A DNA stretch of 64,000 bases, taken from the NCBI RefSeq assembly GCF_900107095.1, contig NZ_FNOR01000003.1, positions 265,675 to 329,674 of the forward strand. Direction: 5' to 3'. This document shows positions 36,910 through 46,703 of this stretch, one piece after another; positions within the stretch are counted from its first letter, which is position 1, and the number at the start of each line of letters is the position of its first letter. A program made the position numbers and the translations under genes. The notes beneath the pieces were generated by a model, which did no database searches, was not told the origin of the DNA, and worked only from the letters and a program-made list of their open reading frames with translations. The DNA is from Collimonas sp. OK242 (lineage in GTDB: Bacteria; Pseudomonadota; Gammaproteobacteria; Burkholderiales; Burkholderiaceae_D).

Positions 36910-38262
36910 TTAAATGACTGTTGCCAAACCCAAGGTCAGCAACAACGCCACCACCGAAATGATGGTTTCAGCGACAGTCCAGGTCTTGAAAGTCTCGGTC
37001 ACTGTCATGTTGAAGTACTCCTTGACCAGCCAGAAGCCGCCGTCATTGACGTGCGACAGGATCAGCGAACCGGCGCCGGTTGCCAGCACCATCAGTTCCG
37101 GCCGGACAGTTACGCCGGCAGCGGTGACGATCGGCGCGACGATACCGCAGGCAGTGGTCATTGCGACCGTCGCCGAACCGGTGGCAACCCGAATCAGCGC
37201 GGCCACAAACCAGCCCAGCAGCAAAGGCGACAAATGGGCGTTGTTGGCCAGTTCGACAATTGCCTTGGAAACGCCGCCGTCGATCAGGATCCGGCCGAAA
37301 CCGGCGCCGGCGCCAACGATCAGCGTGATGCCGGCGATAGGCGCCAGACATTCCGTAGTGAATTTGAGAATGGCTTCACGATTAAAACCGCGTGCCTTGC
37401 CGAAAGTATAAAAACTTACCAATGTCGCAATCAACAATGCGATGACGGAATTACCCATCAGGCGCAGGAAATCGTTGGCGAAGGTCTTTGGCGTGAAGAA
37501 CAGGTCGGCCCAGCTGCCGATCAGCATCAGCGCTACCGGCAACAAGATGGTGCAAATGGTGATGCCGAAACCAGGCAAATCACGGCCTTTGTCTTCTTCG
37601 ACAAATTGCGCGATCAAGGGATTGTCAGGATTAGGCACGACGAAGCGGCTGATCAGCTTGGCAAACAGCGGACCGGCAATAATCGCAGTAGGAATACCGA
37701 CGATCAGCGCGTACATGATGGTGCGGCCGATATCTGCGTTGTAGGCCGTCACGGCGAACAGCGCTGCCGGATGCGGCGGAATCAAACCATGCACGACCGA
37801 CAGGCCGGCAACCATCGGGATCCCGACCATGATCATCGAAGTCCCGGTACGCTTGGCGACGTTGAATGCAATCGGAATCAACAGCACGAAACCGACTTCA
37901 AAGAACACCGGCAAGCCGACAATCAGGGCCACCACCATCATCGCCCAGTGCACGCGCTTGGGGCCGAACACACCGATGAGCGTGTTGGCAACGCGTTCTG
38001 CGCCGCCGGATTCGGCCATCATCTTGCCGAACATGGTACCCAGCCCGACCACCAGCGCGATATGTCCCAAAGCGCCGCCGACCCCAGTCTCATAAGATTT
38101 GACAATGGCTCCCATCGGCATGCCGACCACCAAACCCAGGATCACCGATACCACGATCAGCACGATGAACGGATTCATCTTGAACTTGGCGATCAGCACT
38201 ATCAGTGCGAGCACTGCAATCACCGCATAGAGCAGCAACATATTTCCTTGAACCATCTCCAT
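36910..38262 (-). CDS. GntP-family permease (gluconate/D-serine type)
   Basis: 450 residues, about 12-14 helices. Carries GntP motifs ESGGAERVANTLIGVFGPKR, GLPVFFEVGFVLLIPIAFNV and GLSVVHGLIPPHPAALFAV. Family members import gluconate, 2-keto sugars acids or D-serine (DsdX). ATG 38262 follows AGGAGG. Last gene of a run rpiR-deacylase-ridA-gntP; the setting favours a D-amino-acid or N-acyl derivative, while the sugar kinase across the divergent promoter leaves sugar acids possible. Confidence 0.88.
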   Translation of the reverse strand: MEMVQGNMLLLYAVIAVLALIVLIAKFKMNPFIVLIVVSVILGLVVGMPMGAIVKSYETGVGGALGHIALVVGLGTMFGKMMAESGGAERVANTLIGVFGPKRVHWAMMVVALIVGLPVFFEVGFVLLIPIAFNVAKRTGTSMIMVGIPMVAGLSVVHGLIPPHPAALFAVTAYNADIGRTIMYALIVGIPTAIIAGPLFAKLISRFVVPNPDNPLIAQFVEEDKGRDLPGFGITICTILLPVALMLIGSWADLFFTPKTFANDFLRLMGNSVIALLIATLVSFYTFGKARGFNREAILKFTTECLAPIAGITLIVGAGAGFGRILIDGGVSKAIVELANNAHLSPLLLGWFVAALIRVATGSATVAMTTACGIVAPIVTAAGVTVRPELMVLATGAGSLILSHVNDGGFWLVKEYFNMTVTETFKTWTVAETIISVVALLLTLGLATVI

Positions 38263-38395
38263 CAAATCCTCCTAAAGTCCGATTTATTTTTTGACACCGC
38301 CAGATACCCACTGCCTAAGCGCACGAACCCATAACGGCGCCATTTTGCAACTATTAGCTACTAGTTGTCAGTAAACTCCGCCAAGCTGCAGCGGA

Positions 38396-38779
38396 TTATT
38401 TTTTATATGCGATGCAATCCACTTCCACCTTGCAATCGACTACCATGCTCGATTGCACGCAAGCGCGGGCAGGCGGATTGGCGCCGAAATACTCTTTGAA
38501 AACCCGGTTGAACGATTGAAAATCGCGGGTATCATCAAGCCAGACACCGCAACGTACCACGTGTTCCGGACCGTAGCCGGCTTCTTTCAGGATCGCCAGT
38601 ACGTTCTGGATGGTCTTGTGCGATTGTGCGACGATGCCGCCATCGATCACTTCGCCGTCCACCATCGCCACCTGGCCGGAAACGTACAGCCAGCCGTCGG
38701 CTTCGACCGCACGCGCGAATGGCAAATGCTGGCCGCCGGTTCCGGAACCGCCTTCAACACCATATCGTTTGATAGTCAT
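38396..38779 (-). CDS. RidA-family deaminase
   Basis: 127 residues of the YjgF/YER057c/UK114 family. Contains the conserved Arg in PPARACVQSSMVVDCKVEVD and ends in DCIAYKK. Hydrolyses reactive imines such as 2-aminoacrylate produced by serine/threonine dehydratases. Starts behind GAGGAG, 58 bases after the deacylase. Fits detoxification of imines from the D-serine-dehydratase-like enzyme encoded divergently. Confidence 0.92.
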   Translation of the reverse strand: MTIKRYGVEGGSGTGGQHLPFARAVEADGWLYVSGQVAMVDGEVIDGGIVAQSHKTIQNVLAILKEAGYGPEHVVRCGVWLDDTRDFQSFNRVFKEYFGANPPARACVQSSMVVDCKVEVDCIAYKK

Positions 38780-38837
38780 CGCTACTCCTCAATAAAAAAT
38801 AAAACTCAACAAAAATTCAACTTGCGAGGTACCACGC

Positions 38838-40355
38838 TCATCCCGCTTGCCGCGCCAGGAAACGTCCTGCCCGCGACTCGGTCGGGGCTTTTTGCGCGCC
38901 GCCCAGGTAAGACAAGACACCATTCACCCATACCGCATCGATTCCTTCGGCCGGCTGCATCGGATCAGAGAATGTTGCAGCATCGCGTACGGTTTCCGGG
39001 TCGAACAACACCAGGTCGGCCCAATAACCTTCGCGCACCAGGCCGCGTTCAGCCAGGCCGAAGCGTTCGGCCGACAAACCTGTCATCTTGCGGATCGCCA
39101 CGCTCAGCGGAAACAACTTTTGTTCGCGGCTGTAGTAACCCAGCACCCGCGGAAACGCTCCCCAAAGACGCGGATGCGGCAACGGATCGTTAGGCAAGCC
39201 ATCCGAGCCGACCACACTGGCCGGGTGGCTCAGGATGCGGTTGACATCGTCGTCCTGCATGCAGTGATAGACCGCGCCGGCCGGCTGCAAACGATGCGCC
39301 GCCGCCATCAGGTCGACCCGCCATTCGGCGGCGATCTCTGCCAGCAGCTTGCCGCCCATGGCCGGCTCCGGTTCCGACCAGGTCACCATGATGTCGATGG
39401 TGTCGGTCACCTGTTTCAAATCCAGGGTGGATGAGCTGGCGGTGTAGGGATAACAGTCGCAGCCGACCGGTTGGTAACGCTGCGCCTGCTCCAGCGCTTC
39501 CAGCACTTCGCCGCTGCGGCCCCAGTTTTCAACGCCGGCGCATTTAAGATGCGAAATCACCACCGGCACCCGGGCATGTTTGCCGATACGGAAAGCTTCA
39601 TCCATGGCTTCCAGGATGTCGGCGAACTCGCTGCGCAAATGGGTGGCGTAGATGGCGCCGGCCTCGGCCAGCGGTTCTGCCAATGCCAGCACCTCGGCGG
39701 TCGGCGCATTGATCGCGTTGCCGTAAGCCAGGCCGGTGCTGAGTCCGAGTGCGCCGTGCGCCAGTGCTTCGCGCAACTGCACGCACATGGCGGCGATTTC
39801 AGTTTCGGTGGCGGCGCGATCGAGCCGGTCCATCTGGTTGCTGCGCAAGGCTGTATGACCGATCAGCGCCGCCACGTTGATGGACGGTTGAGCCTGGGTC
39901 ACCGCATCGACATAGGAAGCAAACGTCGGATAGCTGAAGGCGCTCGCCTCGCCCAGCAGATTCATCGGATCCGGCGGCTCCGCCTTGAGGCTGACCGGCG
40001 CCGCGCTGATGCCGCAATTGCCGACAATCACAGTGGTGACGCCCTGCGACAGCTTGGGCAACATGTTCGGCGTGCGGATCACGTTGGTGTCGTCGTGCGT
40101 ATGGACATCGATGAAACCGGGGCTCAGGACCTTGCCGCTGCCGTCGATCACCTGCGTCGCCTGCCAGCCCGAGGACTTGCCGGGATTGGCGCCATTGCGC
40201 GGCTCGATATGGAGGATACGGCCGCCGGCCAAGGCGACGTCGGCCACGAACGCAGGCTCGCCGCTGCCGTCGATCACCGATACGTTACGAATCAGCGTAT
40301 CGCAACTTGGCGCGGCCGCTGCATTTGACAATGGCGTATTTGATCCGGTGCTCAT
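38838..40355 (-). CDS. N-acyl-D-amino-acid deacylase (D-aminoacylase)
   Basis: 505 residues of the amidohydrolase superfamily. Metal-binding motif GFIDVHTHDD near residue 80; further VVISHLKCAG and GSDGLPNDPLPHPR, typical of D-aminoacylases that split N-acyl-D-amino acids. ATG 40355 lies 1 base after the rpiR stop, with a GGGAG site inside rpiR. Acyl and side-chain preference is unknown. Confidence 0.9.
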   Translation of the reverse strand: MSTGSNTPLSNAAAAPSCDTLIRNVSVIDGSGEPAFVADVALAGGRILHIEPRNGANPGKSSGWQATQVIDGSGKVLSPGFIDVHTHDDTNVIRTPNMLPKLSQGVTTVIVGNCGISAAPVSLKAEPPDPMNLLGEASAFSYPTFASYVDAVTQAQPSINVAALIGHTALRSNQMDRLDRAATETEIAAMCVQLREALAHGALGLSTGLAYGNAINAPTAEVLALAEPLAEAGAIYATHLRSEFADILEAMDEAFRIGKHARVPVVISHLKCAGVENWGRSGEVLEALEQAQRYQPVGCDCYPYTASSSTLDLKQVTDTIDIMVTWSEPEPAMGGKLLAEIAAEWRVDLMAAAHRLQPAGAVYHCMQDDDVNRILSHPASVVGSDGLPNDPLPHPRLWGAFPRVLGYYSREQKLFPLSVAIRKMTGLSAERFGLAERGLVREGYWADLVLFDPETVRDAATFSDPMQPAEGIDAVWVNGVLSYLGGAQKAPTESRAGRFLARQAG

Positions 40356-40356
40356 C

Positions 40357-41238
40357 TCAATCTCCCAACGGCTCGCGATTGCCGCCGCCGCGATGTGTAT
40401 CCAGTGTGAATTTCAGGCGTCGCAGCAACTCCTGGCTACGATCTTTTTGCAGCAATGCCAACTCGGTCATCAGCACGTCCAGCGCCATCATCATGGCGTA
40501 GCGCGACGACGACGGCTTGAAAATAAAATCGGTTTCCAGCGACTTCAGCGGCAACAGCACGTCGGCCATCGCGGCCAACGGCGAACCCAGGGCGGTGATC
40601 GCCACCAGCCGCACGCCGTATTCCTTGGCGATGGCGCAACTGGCGTTGAGTTCAGGCACATTGCCGGTGGTTGACAGGGCCAGCACGACGTCGTCCTTGT
40701 CGAGCGTTGCGGCTACCATTTTTTGCAGCATGGCGTCGTGATAGGTGGCTACCGGGCGCCCCAGGCGCACCAAGCGATAGCGCGCCTCATCGGATAGCAT
40801 AGTCGAGCCGCCCCCCATGCCAAAGGCATAGATCATGCGTGCCTGCAGCAGCGCCCGCGCCGCTTGCAGCAAGGTATCCTGGTTCAGCAGGCTGCGATTG
40901 ACCTCCAGCGCTTTGTGGATATCGGCATACACGATGTCGACGATTTGCGGGAGCTGATTTTCAACAACAGAGCTCTCGACCCGCAAAAACCGCTGTCCGA
41001 TGGCGGCCGCCTGGGCCAGACGCATCTTCAATTCGCGCACATCGCGGCAACCGATGGCTTTGGCAAAACGGGTGACGCTGGCTTCGCTGACGCTGGCTTG
41101 TTTCGCCAGGGTCTGGATGCTGGCGCTGGCGGCAAACGGCAAATCGCCCAGGATCGCCTGGGCTACCTTCTGCTCCGCCAGGCGCAACTGAGCGCTACGT
41201 TCGGCGATGCGCGACACAATATCGAATGGGTGAGGCAT
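40357..41238 (-). CDS. RpiR/MurR-family regulator with SIS domain
   Basis: 293 residues. N-terminal helix-turn-helix (QTLAKQASVSEASVTRFAKA), C-terminal SIS sugar-phosphate-binding domain (YAFGMGGGSTMLSDEARYRL; VLALSTTGNVPELNASCAIA). Controls the divergent cluster; effector probably a phosphorylated sugar or related product. The palindrome at 41338-41354 in the divergent promoter is its likely operator. Confidence 0.92.
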   Translation of the reverse strand: MPHPFDIVSRIAERSAQLRLAEQKVAQAILGDLPFAASASIQTLAKQASVSEASVTRFAKAIGCRDVRELKMRLAQAAAIGQRFLRVESSVVENQLPQIVDIVYADIHKALEVNRSLLNQDTLLQAARALLQARMIYAFGMGGGSTMLSDEARYRLVRLGRPVATYHDAMLQKMVAATLDKDDVVLALSTTGNVPELNASCAIAKEYGVRLVAITALGSPLAAMADVLLPLKSLETDFIFKPSSSRYAMMMALDVLMTELALLQKDRSQELLRRLKFTLDTHRGGGNREPLGD

Positions 41239-41337
41239 GTGTTGTCAGATGCGTCGTAAATTAAGCAGCAAAACGGAATCTAGGACAGGCAGAGCGCCGC
41301 AACGGACTCTGCCGCAGGCGCAGCAGGACAAAATTTC

Positions 41338-41354
41338 ATGTTACTTTGTAACAT
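41338..41354. promoter_or_regulatory. Perfect palindrome, candidate RpiR operator
   Basis: ATGTTAC-TTT-GTAACAT, seven-base arms with three-base centre, in the AT-rich divergent region (rpiR ATG at 41238, D-serine-dehydratase-like ATG at 41418). Confidence 0.6.
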
Positions 41355-41417
41355 ACTTTTAATATAGTAAATTCAAGGATATGATTACGTCAAATGAATT
41401 CTGAAGGAGGAGACCCG

Positions 41418-42728
41418 ATGAGCAATGTTATTAACTATCACAGCAATTACGAGAACCCGACTATCGACCCTTTGAACAAGGGTTTAGGGGCATTTCAACA
41501 AGCATTGCCTGCTGCCGAGGTCAAGGCGCGCAACTGGAATCTGCTGCGGGAAGACCTGAGCCTGCCTAGCGCCGTGCTTTCCGAAGAGCGCATGACGCAT
41601 AATTTGCAATGGATGCAGCAATTCGTCAGCGAATACGGCGTCAAACTGGCTCCGCATGGTAAAACCACGATGGCGCCGAAGCTGTTTGCGCGCCAGCTGG
41701 CCGGCGGCGCATGGGGCATCACCCTGGCTACCGCACACCAGACCCGGGTCGCCTATCAGCACGGCGTGCGACGTGTGATCATGGCGAATCAGCTGGTCGG
41801 CAAGCAGAACATGGCGATCATTTCCGATTTGCTGGCCGACCCCTCCTTTGAATTCTGCTGCCTGGTCGATTCGGCCGATGGCGTCGATCAGCTAGGCGCG
41901 TTCTTCCAGGCCCGCAAACAAAAGCTGCATGTATTGCTGGAACTGGGCGCCGACGGCGGCCGCACCGGCATCCGCAATGCGCAGCAGCAAGCCGCCGTGC
42001 TGGATGCGATTGCGCGCTGGCCGGAGCATATCGTGCTGGCCGGAGTTGAAGTCTATGAAGGCGTATTGAAAGAAGAAGCCGATATCCGCAGCTTTTTGCA
42101 GCACGCGGTAGCCTGCACCAGGCAGCTGGCCAGGGATGGCCGCTTTGCGGCATGTACCGAAGGCAGCGCAGCGCGGCCGGTGATACTGACCGGCGCCGGT
42201 TCGGCATGGTATGACGTGGTCGCCGAAGAATTCGCCAAGACCAAGATCGGCCTGCCCTTGGATATAGTGCTACGCCCCGGTTGCTATCTGACGCACGATG
42301 TCGGCATCTATCGCGCGGCGCAGGCGCAGATCCAGACGCGCAATCCTATCGCCCGCAAAATGCGCACCGAGTTGCTGCCGGCCCTTCAGTTGTGGGCTTA
42401 CGTGCAATCGATCCCGGAAACCGGCAAAGCCATCGTGGCGCTCGGCAAGCGCGACGCGGCGTTCGACGCCGGCCTGCCTACGCCAGCACTGCACTATCGC
42501 CCCGGTACCGGCGCCACCACGCCAAAAGCCACGCCCGCCCACTGGCAGGTAACCGGCATGATGGACCAGCATGCGTATCTGCAAATCACCGAGGGCGACG
42601 ACATCAAGGTCGGCGACATGATTGGCTTCGACATCTCGCATCCCTGCCTGACTTTCGATAAATGGCGTCAGATTGCGGTCGTCGATGCGCAACATCAAGT
42701 GGTGGACGTGATCCAGACCTTCTTTTAA
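41418..42728 (+). CDS. D-serine dehydratase/D-threonine aldolase-like PLP enzyme
   Basis: 436 residues. Alanine-racemase-like fold III: PLP lysine in KLAPHGKTTMAP, and the C-terminal zinc-site motif SHPCLTFDKW of the DSD1/amino-acid-deaminase family. Probably acts on D-serine or D-threonine. The ATG at 41418 is preferred over an upstream start because AAGGAGGAG lies directly before it. Followed 20 bases on by the sugar kinase. Confidence 0.87.
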   Translation: MSNVINYHSNYENPTIDPLNKGLGAFQQALPAAEVKARNWNLLREDLSLPSAVLSEERMTHNLQWMQQFVSEYGVKLAPHGKTTMAPKLFARQLAGGAWGITLATAHQTRVAYQHGVRRVIMANQLVGKQNMAIISDLLADPSFEFCCLVDSADGVDQLGAFFQARKQKLHVLLELGADGGRTGIRNAQQQAAVLDAIARWPEHIVLAGVEVYEGVLKEEADIRSFLQHAVACTRQLARDGRFAACTEGSAARPVILTGAGSAWYDVVAEEFAKTKIGLPLDIVLRPGCYLTHDVGIYRAAQAQIQTRNPIARKMRTELLPALQLWAYVQSIPETGKAIVALGKRDAAFDAGLPTPALHYRPGTGATTPKATPAHWQVTGMMDQHAYLQITEGDDIKVGDMIGFDISHPCLTFDKWRQIAVVDAQHQVVDVIQTFF

Positions 42729-42748
42729 TTTTTATCTCGGCACAAGCG

Positions 42749-43669
42749 ATGACTATAGATATCCTGGCTTATGGCGAAGCAATGGTGGAGTTCAACCAGC
42801 GGCTCCATGATGCACGCATGTATCTGCAAGGCTTTGGCGGTGACACCTCGAATTTCTGTATCGCCGCAGCCCGCCAGGGTGCGCGTAGCGGTTATGTCAG
42901 CGCCCTCGGCAACGACCATTTCGGCCAGAAGCTGCGTGATCTGTGGCTGGCGGAACAGGTCGATGCGAGCCATGTGGCGAGCGATCCGCAAGCAGCTACC
43001 GGCGTGTATTTTGTTTCGCATGACCGGGACGGCCATCATTTTGACTATCTGCGCGCCGGCTCTGCCGCCAGCCGCTACACCAGCGCGCAGCTGCCGCTGG
43101 CAGCGATCGCCGGCGCCAAGATGCTGCATCTGTCAGGCATCAGCCTGGCGATCAGCGCATCCGCCTGCGATGCCGGCCTGGCAGCGATGGCGCATGCACG
43201 CAAGCATGGCGTGCGTACCTCGCTCGATACCAACCTGCGGCTGAAACTGTGGCCCTTGGAACGCGCTCGCGAAAAAATGCGTGCGGCGTTTGCGCTGTGC
43301 GACATCTGCCTGCCCAGCTGGGACGATGTCAGCGCCCTCACCGGCCTCGACGACCGCGACGCGATTGTCGATACGCTGCTGTCCTACGGTATCGGCCTGA
43401 TCGCCTTCAAGCTTGGCGCCGAAGGCTGTTATGTCGCCACCGCCAGCGAACGCCGCCTGGTGCCGGCTTACGGCGTCGAAGCGGTCGACGCCACCGGCGC
43501 CGGCGATTGCTTTGGCGGCGCCTTCATTGCCCGCCTGGTAGCCGGTGACGATCCATTCCGCGCCGCCCGCTACGCCAATGTCTGCGCCGCTTTGTCGACC
43601 ACCGGCTACGGCGCGGTGGCGCCGATTCCGCGCGCGGCGCAAGTGGAAGAGATATTGAGCTCAAGGTAA
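42749..43669 (+). CDS. PfkB-family sugar kinase (2-keto-3-deoxygluconokinase type)
   Basis: 306 residues. Start signature AYGEAMVEFNQ, GGDTSNFCIAAARQGARSGY, and the catalytic DATGAGDCFGGAF. KDG kinases have this N-terminus, but fructokinase-like relatives do too. Its coupling to a D-amino-acid enzyme is unusual. The 3' end overlaps the end of the convergent MocR gene by nine bases. Confidence 0.9.
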   Translation: MTIDILAYGEAMVEFNQRLHDARMYLQGFGGDTSNFCIAAARQGARSGYVSALGNDHFGQKLRDLWLAEQVDASHVASDPQAATGVYFVSHDRDGHHFDYLRAGSAASRYTSAQLPLAAIAGAKMLHLSGISLAISASACDAGLAAMAHARKHGVRTSLDTNLRLKLWPLERAREKMRAAFALCDICLPSWDDVSALTGLDDRDAIVDTLLSYGIGLIAFKLGAEGCYVATASERRLVPAYGVEAVDATGAGDCFGGAFIARLVAGDDPFRAARYANVCAALSTTGYGAVAPIPRAAQVEEILSSR

Positions 43670-45208
43670 TTTTCTCTGCTGCGTTTTGGACTGTGGTTTG
43701 GGCTGTGATTCTGGCAGCAACTCTGCGACGATTTCCCCCAGCCGTTTTATGCCCTGCTCGATCTGCGGCGAAAACGGCTGGCCGCAGCACAGCCGCAGAA
43801 AATGATCGAAGCGCCTGGAATTGGAAAATATCAACCCGGGAGCAAGCCGGATACCTTCCCGTAGCGCCGCCTCGAACACTTTTCTGGATGAGAGTTGCTG
43901 CGGCAGTTCCACCCACAGCAAGGCGCCGCCGTCCGGAAGGTTGAGGCGGGTACCGGCTGGAAAATGCATGGCGATCGCATCGGCGCTGCGCGCGCGCTGT
44001 ATCCGCAGCGCTTCACGCAAACGCCGTAAATGGCGATCATAAGCCGTCGAGGCCATAAAATCCGCCGCCGTAATCTGCGCCCATTCTTCATTCGCACGGG
44101 TATGGGCAAACTTGAGCATTTCAATCCTGGCCTGCCAGCGGCCGCCAACCATCCAGCCCAGGCGCATGCCTGGCGCCAGCACTTTGTTGAGCGAGGCGCA
44201 GTAAATCACGTTGCCGCTGCGATCCCAGGCTTTTAATGCGGTCGACGAGGTCCCTTCCGGCACCAGGTCGCCATACGAATCGTCCTCGATCAAGGCCATG
44301 CCATGCTGCTCGCATAGCGCCACTAGCCGCACCTTGTGCGCATCCGGCATGATGCTGCCCAAGGGATTCTGCAGGTTCGGCACCGCCACTACTGCCTTGA
44401 TATTGTCGTAGGTCTGCAGCGCCAGCTCCAACGCCTCAAGCGAGATGCCGGTGCGCTGGCTGGTCGGGATTTCGAGCGCGCGCATGCCCAGGCTTTCCAG
44501 CACCTGCAGCAAGCCGTAATAAGTCGGCGACTCGACCGCGATGGTGTCGCCTGCCTGCGCAACGGCGCGCAGAGCCAGGTTGATCGCCTCGATACAGCCA
44601 TGGGTGACGATCACCTGCTCCGGTGCGATCTTGATGCCGATCGCGAGACTGCGCTTGGCCAACACCTGTCGAAACGCCGGATTGCCGCTATGCGACATCA
44701 TGCCGGTCAACACCTCAGGCCGCTGGCGCAGGGTCCGGATGGCAGCATTCTTCAACGCTTCCACTGCATACAGTTGCGGCGCGCAGCTGGCGCTGCTGAG
44801 GTCGAGCGTGACCTTATTGCTGCGTCCCTGCGCGATGATTTCCGAGACCCGTTCGTGGATCCCGGCGTACTGCGCCGACATCAGGGCCGGCGCGCTCGAC
44901 AGATTAAGCTCTTCCGGCTGCGCCAGCCGCCGCGCCTGCCGCACGAAATAGCCCGAACGCGGACGCGCTTCCAGCCAGCCCTCCTGCTCCAGGTGACGCA
45001 GTGTTTGCAATGCCGTCGACAGGCTGACCTGATGCTGCCGCATCAGATCGCGTACCGATGGCATGCGATCGCCTGGCCGCAAGGTAAGCGCCTGGATGGC
45101 GTCCAGATAGTGTTCAGCCAGGCGCCGGTACAGCAACTGCTGTGTTGGCGGCTTCGGTTGGGATCGGGGCTGGGACAGTGACAAAAGAGGCTTGCTCATA
45201 ACGGGCAT
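43661..45208 (-). CDS. MocR/GntR-type regulator with aminotransferase domain
   Basis: 515 residues. N-terminal GntR winged helix (PGDRMPSVRDLMRQHQVSLS), C-terminal fold-I aminotransferase domain with ESPTYYGLLQVLESLG, VVAVPNLQNPLGSIMPDAHK and SLNKVLAPGMRLGW (PLP lysine in SLNK). Such proteins use PLP or its adducts as effectors. Target genes are not evident; adjacent catabolic genes are possible. Confidence 0.92.
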   Translation of the reverse strand: MPVMSKPLLSLSQPRSQPKPPTQQLLYRRLAEHYLDAIQALTLRPGDRMPSVRDLMRQHQVSLSTALQTLRHLEQEGWLEARPRSGYFVRQARRLAQPEELNLSSAPALMSAQYAGIHERVSEIIAQGRSNKVTLDLSSASCAPQLYAVEALKNAAIRTLRQRPEVLTGMMSHSGNPAFRQVLAKRSLAIGIKIAPEQVIVTHGCIEAINLALRAVAQAGDTIAVESPTYYGLLQVLESLGMRALEIPTSQRTGISLEALELALQTYDNIKAVVAVPNLQNPLGSIMPDAHKVRLVALCEQHGMALIEDDSYGDLVPEGTSSTALKAWDRSGNVIYCASLNKVLAPGMRLGWMVGGRWQARIEMLKFAHTRANEEWAQITAADFMASTAYDRHLRRLREALRIQRARSADAIAMHFPAGTRLNLPDGGALLWVELPQQLSSRKVFEAALREGIRLAPGLIFSNSRRFDHFLRLCCGQPFSPQIEQGIKRLGEIVAELLPESQPKPQSKTQQRKLP

Positions 45209-45387
45209 TGGATGATCGAAGTGTGCCGCATTTCAGTGCAACGTAACAGATACAGAGTCGCGGATACAGGACGATAACAGATAAGGCAAACCCCGGCTGT
45301 TACGCTACAGATGGGCAACAGCTGTGCCTGTTTCGGCAAGCGGCGGGCGCTTAGGCTAGAGCCCTCTCTCTCATCACGGAAACCGCC

Positions 45388-45702
45388 ATGCAACTCATTC
45401 ATGAAAGCACCTCACGGATCCGGCTAGGCCGTGCTCAAACCAGCATGTTTTATGCGGCACGCGGCACGACTATCTTAGCGCTGCAAGGCCGCCTTCTTGT
45501 CTGCGAAGGCGGCGCGCTTGCCGACACGCGTTTTGTGATCGGCGACGGCGAGTGCCATGTGGTGCAGCGCAGTGGCTGGGTTCGACTGGAGGCAAGCGCC
45601 ACCGGCCCCGGCACGGCAGTCGTCAGCAGCGGCATACCGGCGACTCCTTTATGGCGGCGCTGGTGGCAGCGGGCACATACTCTGGTTGCACTGAAAGAAT
45701 GA
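45388..45702 (+). CDS. Small DUF2917-like protein
   Basis: 104 residues with a beta-rich centre (TILALQGRLLVCEGGALADT and GDGECHVVQRSGWVRLEAS) resembling DUF2917 proteins common in Burkholderiales; function unknown. ATG at 45388 after GGAAA. The link to its neighbours is unclear. Confidence 0.6.
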   Translation: MQLIHESTSRIRLGRAQTSMFYAARGTTILALQGRLLVCEGGALADTRFVIGDGECHVVQRSGWVRLEASATGPGTAVVSSGIPATPLWRRWWQRAHTLVALKE

Positions 45703-45794
45703 TGCATTACATGCATTGCCGTTAAACCACAGACCACACCTGCAGTTTGGCAAAGCACTTGTTAGCGGCCGCCGATCTGGCTTATTCTGTAGCC

Positions 45795-46484
45795 ATGAGT
45801 ATCACGCGCGAAGATCTTGAACAGGACCGCCTGCGGACGATCCTGGACAACACACCGATTGCTTCCGCCCTGCTATCCGAAGCAGCGCTGGAAGCTTCGT
45901 GGCGCGCGGCACTGGCCGCGCTACCGGACCCGAATGGCGATGTCTGGCTGTTCGGCTACGGTTCGCTGATCTGGAACCCGATGGTAGAACATAGCGAGCG
46001 CGCACCTGCCAAACTGTACGGCTACCACCGCGGCTTCTACCTGTATTCGCGCATCAATCGCGGCACCTGGGACAACCCCGGCCTGGTGCTGGGGTTAGAC
46101 CGCGGCGGCTGCTGCCAGGGCATCGCCTTCCGCATCCCCGCCATCTGCATCGAAACGGAATTGAAAATGTTATGGCGCCGCGAAATGCTGACCGGCGCTT
46201 ATCTGCCGCGCTGGCTGCCAATGCAGCTCAAAGGCAAGAACGGCCCGCGGGTCAAAGCGCTGGCGTTTGTCATGAATCGGCAGCATGAGAGCTATACAGG
46301 CCGTTTGCCGGACCTGACGGTGGTTTCGCATCTGCGTGATGCAGTCGGACTGTATGGGCCGGCCAAGGATTATTTGCGGCATACCTTGGAAGGGTTACTG
46401 AAGGAAGGGTTTCGGGATCCTTACCTGGCGCGGCTGTGGGCGCAGCTGGAGTCGGGTCAAGGTCAGCCGGCGGGTAAAAAATAG
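45795..46484 (+). CDS. chaC: ChaC-type gamma-glutamylcyclotransferase
   Basis: 229 residues. Signature VWLFGYGSLIWNP and later PGLVLGLDRGGCCQGIAF. Degrades glutathione to 5-oxoproline and Cys-Gly. Start ATG 45795 (MSITREDLEQ) is preferred; the frame is open 16 codons upstream without a good binding site. Confidence 0.92.
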   Translation: MSITREDLEQDRLRTILDNTPIASALLSEAALEASWRAALAALPDPNGDVWLFGYGSLIWNPMVEHSERAPAKLYGYHRGFYLYSRINRGTWDNPGLVLGLDRGGCCQGIAFRIPAICIETELKMLWRREMLTGAYLPRWLPMQLKGKNGPRVKALAFVMNRQHESYTGRLPDLTVVSHLRDAVGLYGPAKDYLRHTLEGLLKEGFRDPYLARLWAQLESGQGQPAGKK

Positions 46485-46562
46485 CGAAGCTGTGGCTTTT
46501 GAAGTTGTCGTTGCTGTTGACGTTGCAGCTGCTTTTGATGTGAATTCCGCATTGAGACGTTG

Positions 46563-46656
46563 CCAAATGTGGCGCGTGTCAGTCGGGAATTGTGGGGGAA
46601 CATGTTTGAGCGTAGCGAGTTGGTTTCCCCACCCGACTGATACGCGCCACATTTGG
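46563..46656. repeat. 94-bp large hairpin repeat
   Basis: 25-base arms (46563-46587 and 46632-46656; start CCAAATGTGGCGCG) with one mismatch. Inside is a second pairing (GTGGGG with CCCCAC). Confidence 0.8.
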
Positions 46657-46703
46657 GGACCTGACCGAAGGGAAGGCAACGGCTTTGCGGTCGCCTTTCT
46701 TTG

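Noticed and set aside
36718..38334. Plus-strand 538-codon frame opposite gntP
   Set aside because: His/Gln/Asp-rich shadow of a membrane protein gene; length alone is misleading.
38348..38367. Palindrome CAACTA-N8-TAGTTG between ridA and gntP as terminator
   Set aside because: Short AT-rich stem without a T-tract; too weak to call.
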